DNA from: an uncultured Muribaculaceae bacterium
GTDB taxonomy: Bacteria; Bacteroidota; Bacteroidia; Bacteroidales; Muribaculaceae
Direction: 5' to 3'
Length of the DNA: 47,443 bases
Assembly: GCA_949742535.1 (NCBI GenBank)
Contig: CATJQX010000124.1
Location: 1-47,443 of the forward strand
The notes under the pieces: model-generated
The model's database searches: none
Told to the model about the DNA's origin: nothing
The model's input: only the letters and a program-made list of their open reading frames with translations
In this document: positions 8,910 to 17,991 of the stretch, piece after piece
How the letters are laid out: each line of letters begins with the position of its first letter
Numbering within the stretch: position 1 is the first letter of the stretch
Position numbers and translations under genes: made by a program

Positions 8910-10280
8910 TCAGAAGGTAAACTGGAACTGAGTCTGTATGCGGTTGTCGTTGGCGCCTCCCATGTTCCATGTGTAATGTCTGCCGTAGAGATACTCTATG
9001 CCGACCTGCAGATAACTGGTAATGTTGTAGAAGCAGTTGGCGGCAACATATACGGCGCTCTTGTAGTTGTCGTTGCCGGCTATGCCGTTGAGGTCGCCTA
9101 CTGTAGCGTAATCACCCACTTTCCATATGCGGCTGTAGGAACCTACCGCATTGAACTGCAGTTTAGATGTCACATCGTATGATGCCCCGAAAACAAGACC
9201 CATCATCGGGTTGGCCTTCATTTTGCCCGGTTCGCTGTCTTTGGGTGTGAAGGAGAGGGCACGTCCCGAGATATCCTGCAGGTAGTTGGCTATACCCTCG
9301 CCATATGCAGCCTGAAAATTGAAGGTCAGCGGCTTGTAGAAGCTGAAATTACCCGAGAGCGAGGCTCCCCATGCTGCGAGATAGCGGGTTTTAGATGTGA
9401 TGAGATCGCGATAGAAGAAGTTGCGCAGGATGCCCGAGAGGCGTATGCGGTTCTGATCCGAGGCCGCATATTCGATATAGGCCGGTACGTCGGGAGCTTT
9501 CTGGCTTGCCTCAGAGGTGACAGACACCCCGCCGTATTCATGCCGGTAGTCTTTGCCGCGGTACACGCCGTTGGAGCTGTAGAATGTCGGCATCTCAATG
9601 CCGGCAGCCCAGGCGAATCCGCTGTATGATGGCGATTTGTATGCCAGCTGGTATGCTGTCGCTCCGATGTCGCCGCAGGGTCCTTCTGGATCGATTGTCG
9701 GCGGCTGTACGGCAAGACCGTCCTGGAACAGGGTCTGGGCCATGCCGACTGTGGTGTTACGCCATGTCACATATGCGCGCTTGAGAAGTATCCCTTTGCT
9801 GTCGTGGTTGGTGGCGAGCTTGATATAGCCTGTGACCTGGTTGGGGGTACCGGCTAATCCTACCACGGTGAAGTCAAGATACGCGCTGAGCGGATTGATG
9901 AAAAACGCGCTCTTTTGTCCTGCCTGTGGCGGTACGGGGATATTTCCTGTGGTGAATGACAATCCTCCGCCGGGAGCATTGTACAGGTCGTTGCCGAGGT
10001 CGTATCCAATTATCGGATTGATTTTTCCCCCGATTGACATGATGAACTTGTTGTCCTTGCTGCGGATGGCGAATTTCGGACGCGGGATAGAGTTAGGCTC
10101 AACAGGGCGGCTTTTGTCAAGCATCCGGCCTATTTCGTTTGACGTGGTTACGATTTCGAGAGGTCCCGCTTCATAGATGACTTCCGGCGCCTGGGTGAAA
10201 ATGTAGGTGGTCTGTGCCATGACAGGCAGACCGGCACCGGCAATTATCAATGCCAGTAGTTGAGAACGTAGTTTTTTCAT
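8910..10280 (-). CDS. DcaP-like outer-membrane porin
   Basis: A 456-residue exported beta-barrel protein: signal peptide MKKLRSQLLALIIAGAGLPVMAQ, a short N-terminal helical stretch, the segment FAIRSKDNKFIMSIGGKINP typical of DcaP-like trimeric porins, alternating strand pattern throughout, and a terminal aromatic (QFQFTF). It is a diverged paralogue of the neighbouring gene at 10347-11684, with 66 bases between them on the same strand, so they are probably co-transcribed. DcaP porins pass small organic anions; next to hexuronate genes, a role in uptake of acidic sugars is possible but inferred. No -7 box is evident immediately upstream. Confidence 0.75.
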   Translation of the reverse strand: MKKLRSQLLALIIAGAGLPVMAQTTYIFTQAPEVIYEAGPLEIVTTSNEIGRMLDKSRPVEPNSIPRPKFAIRSKDNKFIMSIGGKINPIIGYDLGNDLYNAPGGGLSFTTGNIPVPPQAGQKSAFFINPLSAYLDFTVVGLAGTPNQVTGYIKLATNHDSKGILLKRAYVTWRNTTVGMAQTLFQDGLAVQPPTIDPEGPCGDIGATAYQLAYKSPSYSGFAWAAGIEMPTFYSSNGVYRGKDYRHEYGGVSVTSEASQKAPDVPAYIEYAASDQNRIRLSGILRNFFYRDLITSKTRYLAAWGASLSGNFSFYKPLTFNFQAAYGEGIANYLQDISGRALSFTPKDSEPGKMKANPMMGLVFGASYDVTSKLQFNAVGSYSRIWKVGDYATVGDLNGIAGNDNYKSAVYVAANCFYNITSYLQVGIEYLYGRHYTWNMGGANDNRIQTQFQFTF

Positions 10281-10346
10281 TATCCAGAAGTTTAGAATTA
10301 CTATTGTATAATGGCTGTTGATATAAATTAGTTCATTTTAACATCG

Positions 10347-11684
10347 TTAAAACGAGAACTGGCACATCAGTTCGGCGCGCCGTGCATATCGGTGTGTGCC
10401 GTCCATATTCATTCGTTTCCCCAGATTAACTTCGGCGCCTACCTGAAGGCGCGACCATACATTCCAGAAAAGATTGATGTCGGCGCACCATCCGTAGCGG
10501 TATTCATCTCCGGCGCCGGTCTTTGATGGGAGATAGCGTGTCTGGCTGAAATTGGCGCTCATGAACAGCTTCTCAGAAAAGTTGTATTGTGCTCCGATGC
10601 TGTATCCATAGGAGCGGGGGGCGTAGAGTTTGCCTGGCACATCGGGATCAGGCACAAGGTCGTAATTGCCTGCGATAAGATCGTTGAGCAATCCTCCGTA
10701 TCCTTTGCCGTAATTAGCAGTTACGTATGTGGTGACATTCGGGTGCGGATGCGCCATTGAGCTGAGCTGTACCCCCCATCCGGCAAGATTGTGGTTTACT
10801 CCTGCGGCTATGTCGCGGTATCCCAGTTGCCTTACTATGCCGGCGAGACGCACATGCTCTCCTCCTCCCCACTGGTATTGCACGAAAGCGGCAGCATCCG
10901 GAAGCCATGTGGAGATCGCTTGCGTGCCTCCGGCGGAGACGTCGATCTGTGTGGAGGGATTTTCGAGTGACACAGCCAAAGTCCAGTGTTTCGTGATCTG
11001 CGGCATGTATCTGACAAGTATGTCTGTGCGCGACAGTTTGTTTGTGGCGCCCTGCGCATCCACAGTCGGTGCCATGGCCGTAGGATCCGAGAAAGTGGAG
11101 TTGGTGTATCCTACAGTCCACGGGCCAAGGGCGGCATATGCCTTTTTAAGCTGCAACCCACGGGTATTGTATCCGTTGAAATTTGCTTCTATATAGAGGC
11201 GGTATGTGCCGAGTTTGCTACGTCCGATCATTTGTAGGAAAAGCGCTGTTCCGGCAGGGGTTGTTCCGAGGTGTTTTGTAGATAAAGGATTCTCCGGTAT
11301 GGGGATCATATAGGGTGCAAACACGGTGGCAGGCATGGCGCCTCCCCAGTCATACCATCCGCGCATACGCACCACGCCGCCTATGCCCATGAGCATATTT
11401 GCGCTTTTGCTCATGAAGAGGAAGGTGGGAGCCTCGGGGTCCTGCGAGTGCCGGAACTGGTCGTAGTAGAACGCCAGCACAAGGTTGCGTATCGAGTCCT
11501 GTTCGGGTGTCAGTTCCGGTTCCGTGGAGAAGCGCACCATGCGGGGCCCGTCATTTTCAAGATTGATGATGCGTGTGCTTCCTACGAGCGAATCAATATG
11601 TTGCTCTACAAGGCTCTTGGCATCGACGGTAATGCCGGTGCATGCGGCCGCGCAGGCAGCCAATGCGATGAATATCCTTTTCAT
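10347..11684 (-). CDS. DcaP-like outer-membrane porin (paralogue)
   Basis: A 445-residue outer-membrane beta-barrel protein with signal peptide MKRIFIALAACAAACTGITVDA. An N-terminal region of about 70 residues precedes the barrel and includes LTPEQDSIRNLVLAFYYDQF, which may form the periplasmic coiled coil seen in DcaP porins. It ends in ELMCQFSF, an aromatic C-terminus typical of barrels recognised by BAM. It shares layout and motifs (GGxVxxxGWYD, LKKAYAALGPWTVGYTNS) with the downstream paralogue. It is the first gene of the minus-strand pair, divergent from the antiporter gene; I see no clear promoter for it. Confidence 0.72.
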   Translation of the reverse strand: MKRIFIALAACAAACTGITVDAKSLVEQHIDSLVGSTRIINLENDGPRMVRFSTEPELTPEQDSIRNLVLAFYYDQFRHSQDPEAPTFLFMSKSANMLMGIGGVVRMRGWYDWGGAMPATVFAPYMIPIPENPLSTKHLGTTPAGTALFLQMIGRSKLGTYRLYIEANFNGYNTRGLQLKKAYAALGPWTVGYTNSTFSDPTAMAPTVDAQGATNKLSRTDILVRYMPQITKHWTLAVSLENPSTQIDVSAGGTQAISTWLPDAAAFVQYQWGGGEHVRLAGIVRQLGYRDIAAGVNHNLAGWGVQLSSMAHPHPNVTTYVTANYGKGYGGLLNDLIAGNYDLVPDPDVPGKLYAPRSYGYSIGAQYNFSEKLFMSANFSQTRYLPSKTGAGDEYRYGWCADINLFWNVWSRLQVGAEVNLGKRMNMDGTHRYARRAELMCQFSF

Positions 11685-11840
11685 GTTTCCGATGTGGTGA
11701 ATAGTTTGTTAATCACTGCTATGATATGTTAACATAAATCATGTCTGCAATGTTGAGTGGATGTTTTATTCTTCTCATGGAATCAGGGTAAATGTTTCGT
11801 ATGCTGTTCTTATTGCCAATGTGGCAAACATCCGCCGCTG

Positions 11841-11872
11841 TTTGTTGTTTTATAGTAAATTGAGTATCTTTG
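11841..11872 (+). promoter_or_regulatory. Bacteroidetes-type promoter of the antiporter gene
   Basis: TTTG at 11841-11844, a 20-base spacer, then TATCTTTG at 11865-11872, an exact match to the consensus. Transcription would start near 11879, about 20 bases before the TTG start codon. Confidence 0.75.
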
Positions 11873-11900
11873 AGGGATTAATTGTAGATACATTTTTATT

Positions 11901-13418
11901 TTGGAGATAACTGCGAATAACATCATGCTGGTGATGGCGGTGCTGCTGTCGCTGAGTGTTTTTGTGGGGAAAGCGGGAAGCCGGTTCGGTATGCCGGCAC
12001 TGTTGCTGTTTCTTGGTGTGGGTATGGTTGCCGGTGTGGATGGTTTCGGCATTCATTTTGACAGTGCCGAGGCTGTGCAGCTTATCGGCATGGTTTCGTT
12101 GAGCATAATCCTGTTCTCAGGCGGTTCCGACACCAAGTTTTCAGACATACGGCCGGTGCTTGGCGCAGGGCTGACGCTGGCTTCTGCCGGTGTGCTGCTG
12201 ACCACGGCGCTGTCGGGAGCGTTCATTTACTATACGTTCCAGGCGGTGGCTCCGGAATTCGGATACGGATGGACCGAGTCGCTTCTCCTCGCGGCGATAA
12301 TGTCGTCTACAGACTCGGCTTCTGTATTCTCCATACTCGGAAGCTCCCGCACAGGGCTAAAGGAGAATCTGCGCCCTACACTGGAGCTTGAAAGCGGCAG
12401 TAACGACCCTATGGCATATCTGCTTGTCATCATACTGATACAGATCATCGAGAGCGGCGCACAGATTACCGGAGGAGTAATATGGCATTCGCTCGGCATG
12501 CTTGCCGTGCAGCTCGCGTTGGGTGCTCTCGGAGGACTTGCCGTGGGATATGCTGCTGTCAAGATCATCAACCATCTCAAAGTGAACAATGAGTTCCTTT
12601 ATCCGGTGATGATGATAGCGTGTGTGTTCTTCGCTTTTTCACTTACTGAACTCGCCGGAGGAAACAGTTATCTGGCCGTCTACATCGCCGGCCTCTATGT
12701 AGGTAACAGCAAACTCGCCTTGAAACGCACTATCACTACTTTCTTCGGCGGTTTCACCTGGCTGGTGCAGATCGTCATGTTCCTCTCGCTCGGTTTGCTT
12801 GTGAACCCGAGTGAGCTGGTGGAGACCCATGTGGTGTTGCCTGGTCTGGCGCTCGGTGTATTCATGATTCTCGTGGCGCGTCCGGTGGCGGTGTTTCTCT
12901 GCCTGTTGCCTTTCCGCAAATTCTCGTTCAAGGCCAGATGCTATGTGGCGTGGGTGGGTCTGCGCGGTGCCGTGCCAATTATTTTCGCCACATATGCCCT
13001 TACATCTCCTGAGGTACTGCATGCCAGGGTGATGTTTAATATGGTGTTTTTCATAACCATATTGTCGTTGCTCGTACAGGGAACGACCGTGAACGGTATG
13101 GCCAAGCTGCTTGGGCTTAAGGAGGAGATAAGGGAGAAGGAATTTAACCTTGATCTCCCCGACGAAATTACCGCCGCGATGAACGAGATGGAGGTGACCC
13201 CCGCACTCCTTACCGCCGGCGACCGTCTGAAAGAGATCCAGTTTCCCCCGCACACACTGGTTGTAATGGTCAAACGCGATGACCGCTATCTGGTACCCAC
13301 CGGTGAGACACGCATCCATCTTTCTGATACACTTCTGCTTATCTCAGAACAGGGCAAAGACCTCAACGGCTTTATTTCCACCCATTCCGGAAGTGGAACT
13401 GAGGCAAATATGGTGTAA
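11901..13418 (+). CDS. cvrA: K+/H+ antiporter, CvrA (YcgO/NhaP2) type
   Basis: A 505-residue inner-membrane cation/proton antiporter of the CPA1 family. It has about 12 membrane segments with the conserved SSTDSASVFSIL and GLRGAVPIIFATYAL motifs, and a C-terminal TrkA-C/RCK-like domain (about residues 415-490, VMVKRDDRYLVPTGETRIHL) that in relatives gates transport. The start is TTG at 11901 (MEITANNIML); family alignment places the first membrane segment just after it. An ATG at 11925 would trim eight residues. The promoter at 11841-11872 gives a very short leader, which supports a start at or near 11901. Expected role: potassium or pH homeostasis. Confidence 0.85.
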   Translation: MEITANNIMLVMAVLLSLSVFVGKAGSRFGMPALLLFLGVGMVAGVDGFGIHFDSAEAVQLIGMVSLSIILFSGGSDTKFSDIRPVLGAGLTLASAGVLLTTALSGAFIYYTFQAVAPEFGYGWTESLLLAAIMSSTDSASVFSILGSSRTGLKENLRPTLELESGSNDPMAYLLVIILIQIIESGAQITGGVIWHSLGMLAVQLALGALGGLAVGYAAVKIINHLKVNNEFLYPVMMIACVFFAFSLTELAGGNSYLAVYIAGLYVGNSKLALKRTITTFFGGFTWLVQIVMFLSLGLLVNPSELVETHVVLPGLALGVFMILVARPVAVFLCLLPFRKFSFKARCYVAWVGLRGAVPIIFATYALTSPEVLHARVMFNMVFFITILSLLVQGTTVNGMAKLLGLKEEIREKEFNLDLPDEITAAMNEMEVTPALLTAGDRLKEIQFPPHTLVVMVKRDDRYLVPTGETRIHLSDTLLLISEQGKDLNGFISTHSGSGTEANMV

Positions 13419-13455
13419 TTATAGGGTGAACATATGGAATTACGAAAATAAATAT

Positions 13456-13463
13456 TACCTTTG
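13456..13463 (+). promoter_or_regulatory. Putative -7 box for the small exported protein
   Basis: TACCTTTG matches TAnnTTTG exactly. Nineteen bases upstream the best -33 candidate is TATG (13433-13436). Transcription would begin near 13470, about 25 bases before the ATG. Confidence 0.5.
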
Positions 13464-13493
13464 TTGAAAATCAAATTAATAATATAACCTGCA

Positions 13494-13940
13494 ATGAAAT
13501 CTACTTTAAAAATGGCTCTCCGCGCTGTGATGCTTGTGATGGCTGTTGTGTTGAGCGCCAATGTATGCCGCGCCGCAGACACCGAGATCACCGAAGAGTT
13601 TGCAAACGAGGGTATCGCCAAAGCTGAGGCGGCTATGGCCAATATCGTGAAAAACCTCGACGAGATCACCACTATGGAACAGATGGCCGGATTGGAAAAG
13701 GCTGTAAACACCATTGAATTCCGTAATGTGCGTAAAAAATATGGCAAGATACAGCTTACCGACGAATACCGTGCCCGCCTGGTGGAAGCAAACAAAGCTG
13801 TTGCAAAAGCCATGATGGAGCTTATGGACCGTGTGGCCGCTCCGCTTGAGTTGCGCGATGCTCTGAAAAATGAAATTTCTGAAGAGAAAATCGTCAAGGA
13901 AATGAACAAGGCCAAAACGCTTCGCGAAGCCATGTCATGA
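13494..13940 (+). CDS. Small exported protein of unknown function
   Basis: A 148-residue protein that I do not recognise. Residues 1-28 form a signal peptide (lysines, then LRAVMLVMAVVLSANVCRAA). The mature part is almost entirely charged and alpha-helical in character, rich in A, E, K and M, with no cysteines and no aromatic core to speak of; it could be a small periplasmic helical bundle or coiled coil. It has its own candidate promoter (13456-13463) and a very strong terminator (13981-14026), so it is probably a single-gene unit. It lies between the antiporter and the type IX secretion operon, but on the opposite strand to the latter. Function is open. Confidence 0.7.
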   Translation: MKSTLKMALRAVMLVMAVVLSANVCRAADTEITEEFANEGIAKAEAAMANIVKNLDEITTMEQMAGLEKAVNTIEFRNVRKKYGKIQLTDEYRARLVEANKAVAKAMMELMDRVAAPLELRDALKNEISEEKIVKEMNKAKTLREAMS

Positions 13941-13980
13941 TATTTTCTCCCGATCCTTTAGGGAGAACTTGTATTTCACT

Positions 13981-14026
13981 ACAGAAAAAGACGTTGTGTC
14001 AAGGTTGACACAACGTCTTTTTCTGT
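13981..14026. terminator. Perfect 22-bp bidirectional terminator
   Basis: Arms 13981-14002 and 14005-14026 are perfect reverse complements with only GG between them, with A-rich and T-rich outer ends. It can end the small-gene transcript (+) and the type IX operon transcript (-). Lesser hairpins flank it: 13946-13966 (TCTCCC/GGGAGA) and 14033-14057 (GAAGAACG/CGTTCTTC). Confidence 0.85.
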
Positions 14027-14100
14027 CTGGTGGAAGAACGTTTCTGTTACGTTCTTCGCCTTGAAATGTGATAGGGGAATCGGTGTACTTATAACTTATA

Positions 14101-14188
14101 AAAGAGGAGAAAGGAGGATCTGGATTGTGGATGGGGGAGAGAGGAGATAGTAGAGGAGAGAGGGGGAGAATGAGAGAGGGGAGAATGA
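14101..14188. repeat. 88-base purine-rich tract after gldN
   Basis: The plus strand is almost pure G and A with a few T (repeated GAGGAGA, GGGGGAGA, GAGAGGGGAGA units) right up to the gldN stop codon at 14189. The gldN transcript would therefore carry a C/U-rich tail between its stop codon and the terminators at 13981-14057. Function unknown. Confidence 0.6.
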
Positions 14189-15376
14189 TTATTTTCGACG
14201 GCGCACGGAACGAACCGCTGTGTTCGAATTCGATTTTATAGCTTTGGGTTTTGAAGCGCGTGCTTTCTTGGGTTTCGCTTCTTTTTTCTTCGTCGTGGAT
14301 TTTGTCGCCGACGCACGGCTGCCGCGTGTGGTACGTGTCACTTTCTCTTCCCCGTCGGTTTCGCCGGCATCGCGTGCGGCAATTCCGTCGGCTTCTGCGG
14401 CCTTGGCCTCAGCTTCCGCTTCGGCAGCCTCGCGTGCCTCACGTGCGGCTATCACCTCTTCGCGTGAAGGCACCCAAATGTTCTTGTCGAATGTGTCGAG
14501 ACGGTTCTGTATGCTGTCCTGCGCCCGTTTTCGGTCATCGGGATCGGGGAACATCTGCATCATCGACTTGTTGGTGAGATTGCGGGTCTTGTAGATGTCG
14601 CCGTCATACATCGAGAGGGTGAAGAAATCGTCGTAGGTATATTTCGGCAGGTTGTTGTCGTCGTCGATGAATATGTACTGCTGCGCGAGATACGGGCGTA
14701 TGTCTGGCAATTTTACCCAGAACATAGGGTAGCGTATCGCTTCACCACCGAAATCGTCTGAACGGTGAAGAACCGGACAGAGAGCCTCCACCACGCGTTT
14801 GGTTTTGTTGGTTCGTGAGTCGAATTCCCATTTCTCGAGTATGTAATACGACAGAACCTCGTTTGCAGGCACATCGCTTTCTTCTATGGTGAATTTCGGA
14901 TTCTTCTCGGTGGATCCTTTGGCGTCGGCATACAGCACATGGAAACGGTCGAGCATGTCGCGCACTTTTATCTTGTATTGGTCGGTGAAGATTTCCTTGC
15001 CGTCAAGATATTCATAGGCAGAGATCTGGTTGTCGGCGAGCAGGCGCATGATTATGCGGAACAGGTTTTCCTGTCCGTCAACCACCTCTTCAGGATAATA
15101 CAGTGATGCGTTTTTGGGGTTGTCAAGTTCGAGATCGCGGTATATCACACGCATCCACATCTTGTCGGCATCGCTGGTCTGGTTTGGCTTGTAGAATTCC
15201 TGCATACGGTCCGTGACTCCGGGCGCCTGCTGGGCCGCGGCATTGCCGCGACGGTCGTCGGCACCGCGCCGGCGCACTATCGAGCTGCTCGACGAGGCGT
15301 CGTCCTGTGCAAAACCTGCAAACACCGCGGATGTTACGGTTATGGCTGCGACGGCATATTTGGTTAACAACTTCAT
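14189..15376 (-). CDS. gldN: Type IX secretion ring protein GldN/PorN
   Basis: A 395-residue periplasmic protein that pairs with GldK in the outer-membrane-associated ring of the type IX secretion system. A signal peptide (1-23, ending GFAQ) is followed by a Ser/Arg linker and the GldN core (about 50-310), with family segments MWMRVIYRDLELDNPKNASL and YYPEEV. The end is unusual: an Ala/Glu-rich helix (about 310-345) and then about 50 residues dominated by K, R, T, S and A, ending in RSVRRRK. I do not know of such a basic tail in the standard family description. It is last in the transcribed order porT, porP, gldK, gldL, gldM, gldN; 66 bases separate it from gldM. Confidence 0.9.
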   Translation of the reverse strand: MKLLTKYAVAAITVTSAVFAGFAQDDASSSSSIVRRRGADDRRGNAAAQQAPGVTDRMQEFYKPNQTSDADKMWMRVIYRDLELDNPKNASLYYPEEVVDGQENLFRIIMRLLADNQISAYEYLDGKEIFTDQYKIKVRDMLDRFHVLYADAKGSTEKNPKFTIEESDVPANEVLSYYILEKWEFDSRTNKTKRVVEALCPVLHRSDDFGGEAIRYPMFWVKLPDIRPYLAQQYIFIDDDNNLPKYTYDDFFTLSMYDGDIYKTRNLTNKSMMQMFPDPDDRKRAQDSIQNRLDTFDKNIWVPSREEVIAAREAREAAEAEAEAKAAEADGIAARDAGETDGEEKVTRTTRGSRASATKSTTKKKEAKPKKARASKPKAIKSNSNTAVRSVRRRK

Positions 15377-15442
15377 GTCGATATGGTATGTTGTATGATT
15401 AGTCTTGGTGGATTCTTGATGTGGGAGAGATCAATCGGGGGG

Positions 15443-17011
15443 TTAGTTTACTATTACCTCTATCGGAGCGAGATCGCGGGTTATACCGTCGGGACCTGTG
15501 GCTTTCACGCGACTGATGTAGAAACGTTTGCCGCGACTCAGGCGACGGAACGAATCTTTCTGCCGCTGTGAGAACTGCGCTCCGTCTGACACTTCGGGGA
15601 TGGCGTTGCCCATCGAGTCGAAGAATACGGTCTCGAAACTCAGCACCTTGAACTGTATGTTGAGCAGGTCGTCGTCAATTGCGGCCTCTATGCCCGGGGC
15701 GTTTACAAGCTGTGCCTTGGCCAGACCGCGGCCACCACCTTTGTAATGGGCTGTGTTGCCGTTGTTGTCCTGGAACGCTATATACGGGGTGGGATCGGGG
15801 AGCTTGCGCACCCTGAATTTTGTCTCAGACATTTTCATGGGGCGGCCGTCCATTTCGGCGCTGACGCTGACCACGGCATCCTCGCCGACTTTAGAGGGAT
15901 GTGCCACCCAGTGGTCTCCGTTGCGTGTGAGTGTGCCATTTGTCATGGTGGCGCTCACAGTGCTGTTGGCCACACCAGGCACGGAGATGGAGATGGGGTT
16001 GTCGATACCTGCATAGAGCACGTTCATCATCGTGGCCGACACGGTGGCAGTTGGTTCGATAACCGTATAGCTTGACTGGAAAGGATGGCGGGTGACGGAT
16101 CCGTCGCCGTGCGGCACCTCCAGATAGCCTTTGTAATCGAATGTGCCGGTAGCGCCGGGATTAAGTTCGTAAAGCCCGTGCTCGTTGGCAAGTTTGTTGC
16201 CGTTGATGTAGATTTCCGGGCGCGCCGTGGTATCTACCGCGGCGAGCACGATGTTTGCCGAGTAACGGCCTCCGCGCATTACGAAGCGGCTCTGTGGTAT
16301 GACGAATGCATTGAGCTCGTTCACTCTCACGTCGCCGGCGTCCACATTTGCGAGCAATGTCTGCAGTGCCTCACCTTCGGCGTACTTCACATCGTTCTGC
16401 AGCTTGGTCAGGAGTGTCACAGCAGCCACCACAGGCTGTGTATTGAATTTGGATTCCTCCCACGACTGTTTTCCGAGTGTGCCTTTTATGAGGACGGGAT
16501 CGGTGGATAGGGCGGTCTCTATGCTTTTGCGTTTTACCGAATCTGCCATCAGCGAGCCGATGTAGGTGCGGTATGCCTCTATGGCGGTACGCAGTTTTTT
16601 ACCCTGCGGATTAGGTCCGGAAAGCATAACCACCGAAGCGGCTTCGAGGTCGTCGCGGTTGAGTATGTTGTCCAGATCGGCATCGGCGCCGTCGGCGCGC
16701 TGCACGATGAGATGTTTCAGCGAGTCTATCTGGGTGTAGATGCGGTCTGTCACCCGGCGCACCTCGGTGGCCTTGTCATACCACCTCTGGCCTTTGTCGG
16801 GATTCTGTGCCGCAAATGCCTCAAGGGTGTTGAGAATGGCTGCGTTGCGCTGTTCCACGTTGTTGTTGGTGCGCTTTAGGCCCTCTTCCACCTGTGTGAA
16901 CCCGTTGAGCACGTCGCTCGACACGTTCAGAGCCAGCATGGCAGTCAGGACGATATACATGAGGTTTATCATCTTCTGACGTGGTGAAAGCCTTGTGTTG
17001 TTGCTGCCCAT
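15443..17011 (-). CDS. gldM: Type IX secretion/gliding motor protein GldM/PorM
   Basis: A 522-residue inner-membrane-anchored protein whose large periplasmic part links the GldL proton channel to the GldK/N ring. The N-terminus is diagnostic: LSPRQKMINLMYIVLTAMLALNVSSDVL contains the single membrane helix (about 14-35) with the family's conserved residues. Four periplasmic domains would follow, ending with the beta-rich part that touches GldK/N; length is normal. It overlaps nothing and is 23 bases after gldL, so translation is closely coupled within the operon. Confidence 0.95.
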   Translation of the reverse strand: MGSNNTRLSPRQKMINLMYIVLTAMLALNVSSDVLNGFTQVEEGLKRTNNNVEQRNAAILNTLEAFAAQNPDKGQRWYDKATEVRRVTDRIYTQIDSLKHLIVQRADGADADLDNILNRDDLEAASVVMLSGPNPQGKKLRTAIEAYRTYIGSLMADSVKRKSIETALSTDPVLIKGTLGKQSWEESKFNTQPVVAAVTLLTKLQNDVKYAEGEALQTLLANVDAGDVRVNELNAFVIPQSRFVMRGGRYSANIVLAAVDTTARPEIYINGNKLANEHGLYELNPGATGTFDYKGYLEVPHGDGSVTRHPFQSSYTVIEPTATVSATMMNVLYAGIDNPISISVPGVANSTVSATMTNGTLTRNGDHWVAHPSKVGEDAVVSVSAEMDGRPMKMSETKFRVRKLPDPTPYIAFQDNNGNTAHYKGGGRGLAKAQLVNAPGIEAAIDDDLLNIQFKVLSFETVFFDSMGNAIPEVSDGAQFSQRQKDSFRRLSRGKRFYISRVKATGPDGITRDLAPIEVIVN

Positions 17012-17034
17012 ATATCGGTGTTGAAAATTATATT

Positions 17035-17973
17035 TTAGTTCTGGTCCGGGTTAACTGGAGGAGTCGGGGGAGTGGGAGGTGTCTGCGGCATCCCTTCGGG
17101 ATTCATCATGGGGCGGTACATGTTGATGGTCATGGCGGTGATCATCTTCTCGTACACAGAGTTGAGCTGCTGCATGTAGCGGGCCATTTTCTCTGTCTCG
17201 GCGCAGTAGCGGGCGCTTGTCTCGGAAGATTTCACATACATGTCGCGTATGTCCTTTATGCCGCGGTTTACGCTGTCGATTGAATCGAGCTGCGACGATA
17301 CGCTTTTGAGCTGTATCTCGTAGATGGTGTTCAGACCGTGGATATTGCGGTTGAGATCCTGCATCTGCTCCACATAGCCGCGTGAACTTTCTGTTATGTT
17401 GGCCGAATTTTCGGTGATGGCCTTGTAGGATTCAAGTAGCACGTCGCTTACCTTGTTGAGCGAGCGGGTGGTGTCCTGAAGGTGGCGAAGCTCGTTGGTC
17501 ATCTCTGTGATCTGTGCCAGATAGAGCTGTGTGGCGTCGGTTACCTGTGCCATTACCTCACCTGGTGATGCGTTGTCGCTCAGAACGGGAGTGGGTATGT
17601 CGGCACGCGGGGCCTGCTGTGCGCCTGTGCCCTGGGTTCCGGCGATACCGCCGTTGATAACCACTCCGCCTCCGCCGGCTCCGTTGAAGTCCGGGCGGTC
17701 CTCAGGGTTGTCGGTATCGAAAACTGGAAAGACATTTTCCCATTTGTACTCGCGCGGCGGACGGTCGAAGGCGGTGAGCATGAACATAAGCACCTCGGTA
17801 CCCATGCCGAGCGACAGCAGGAAGTTGCCGCCGGGGAGGTGCAGGATCTTGAAAAGTGCTCCCCAGATCACGATGGCCGCGCCGATGGAGTATGCGAAAT
17901 TGAAGAAACGCTGTCCTTTCTCGCTTGAAATGAAGGCACTCAGGCCGCGTTTATATGTCTTGAACTTTCCCAT
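17035..17973 (-). CDS. gldL: Type IX secretion motor protein GldL/PorL
   Basis: A 312-residue inner-membrane protein with two membrane helices (about 29-47 and 51-69). The segments FAYSIGAAIVIWGALFKILH and SLGMGTEVLMFMLTAFD are typical; the glutamate in GMGTE is the conserved membrane acidic residue of the proton-driven GldL/M motor. The cytoplasmic C-terminal two thirds are predicted coiled coil with heptads (about 135-290), and the last 20 residues are proline-rich. It lies between gldK (18-base gap) and gldM (23-base gap). Confidence 0.94.
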   Translation of the reverse strand: MGKFKTYKRGLSAFISSEKGQRFFNFAYSIGAAIVIWGALFKILHLPGGNFLLSLGMGTEVLMFMLTAFDRPPREYKWENVFPVFDTDNPEDRPDFNGAGGGGVVINGGIAGTQGTGAQQAPRADIPTPVLSDNASPGEVMAQVTDATQLYLAQITEMTNELRHLQDTTRSLNKVSDVLLESYKAITENSANITESSRGYVEQMQDLNRNIHGLNTIYEIQLKSVSSQLDSIDSVNRGIKDIRDMYVKSSETSARYCAETEKMARYMQQLNSVYEKMITAMTINMYRPMMNPEGMPQTPPTPPTPPVNPDQN

Positions 17974-17991
17974 TGTTTACAGTAGAGTGGT

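Noticed and set aside
12639-13319. A 226-codon open frame on the minus strand
   Set aside because: Antisense to the antiporter gene; no recognisable protein features.
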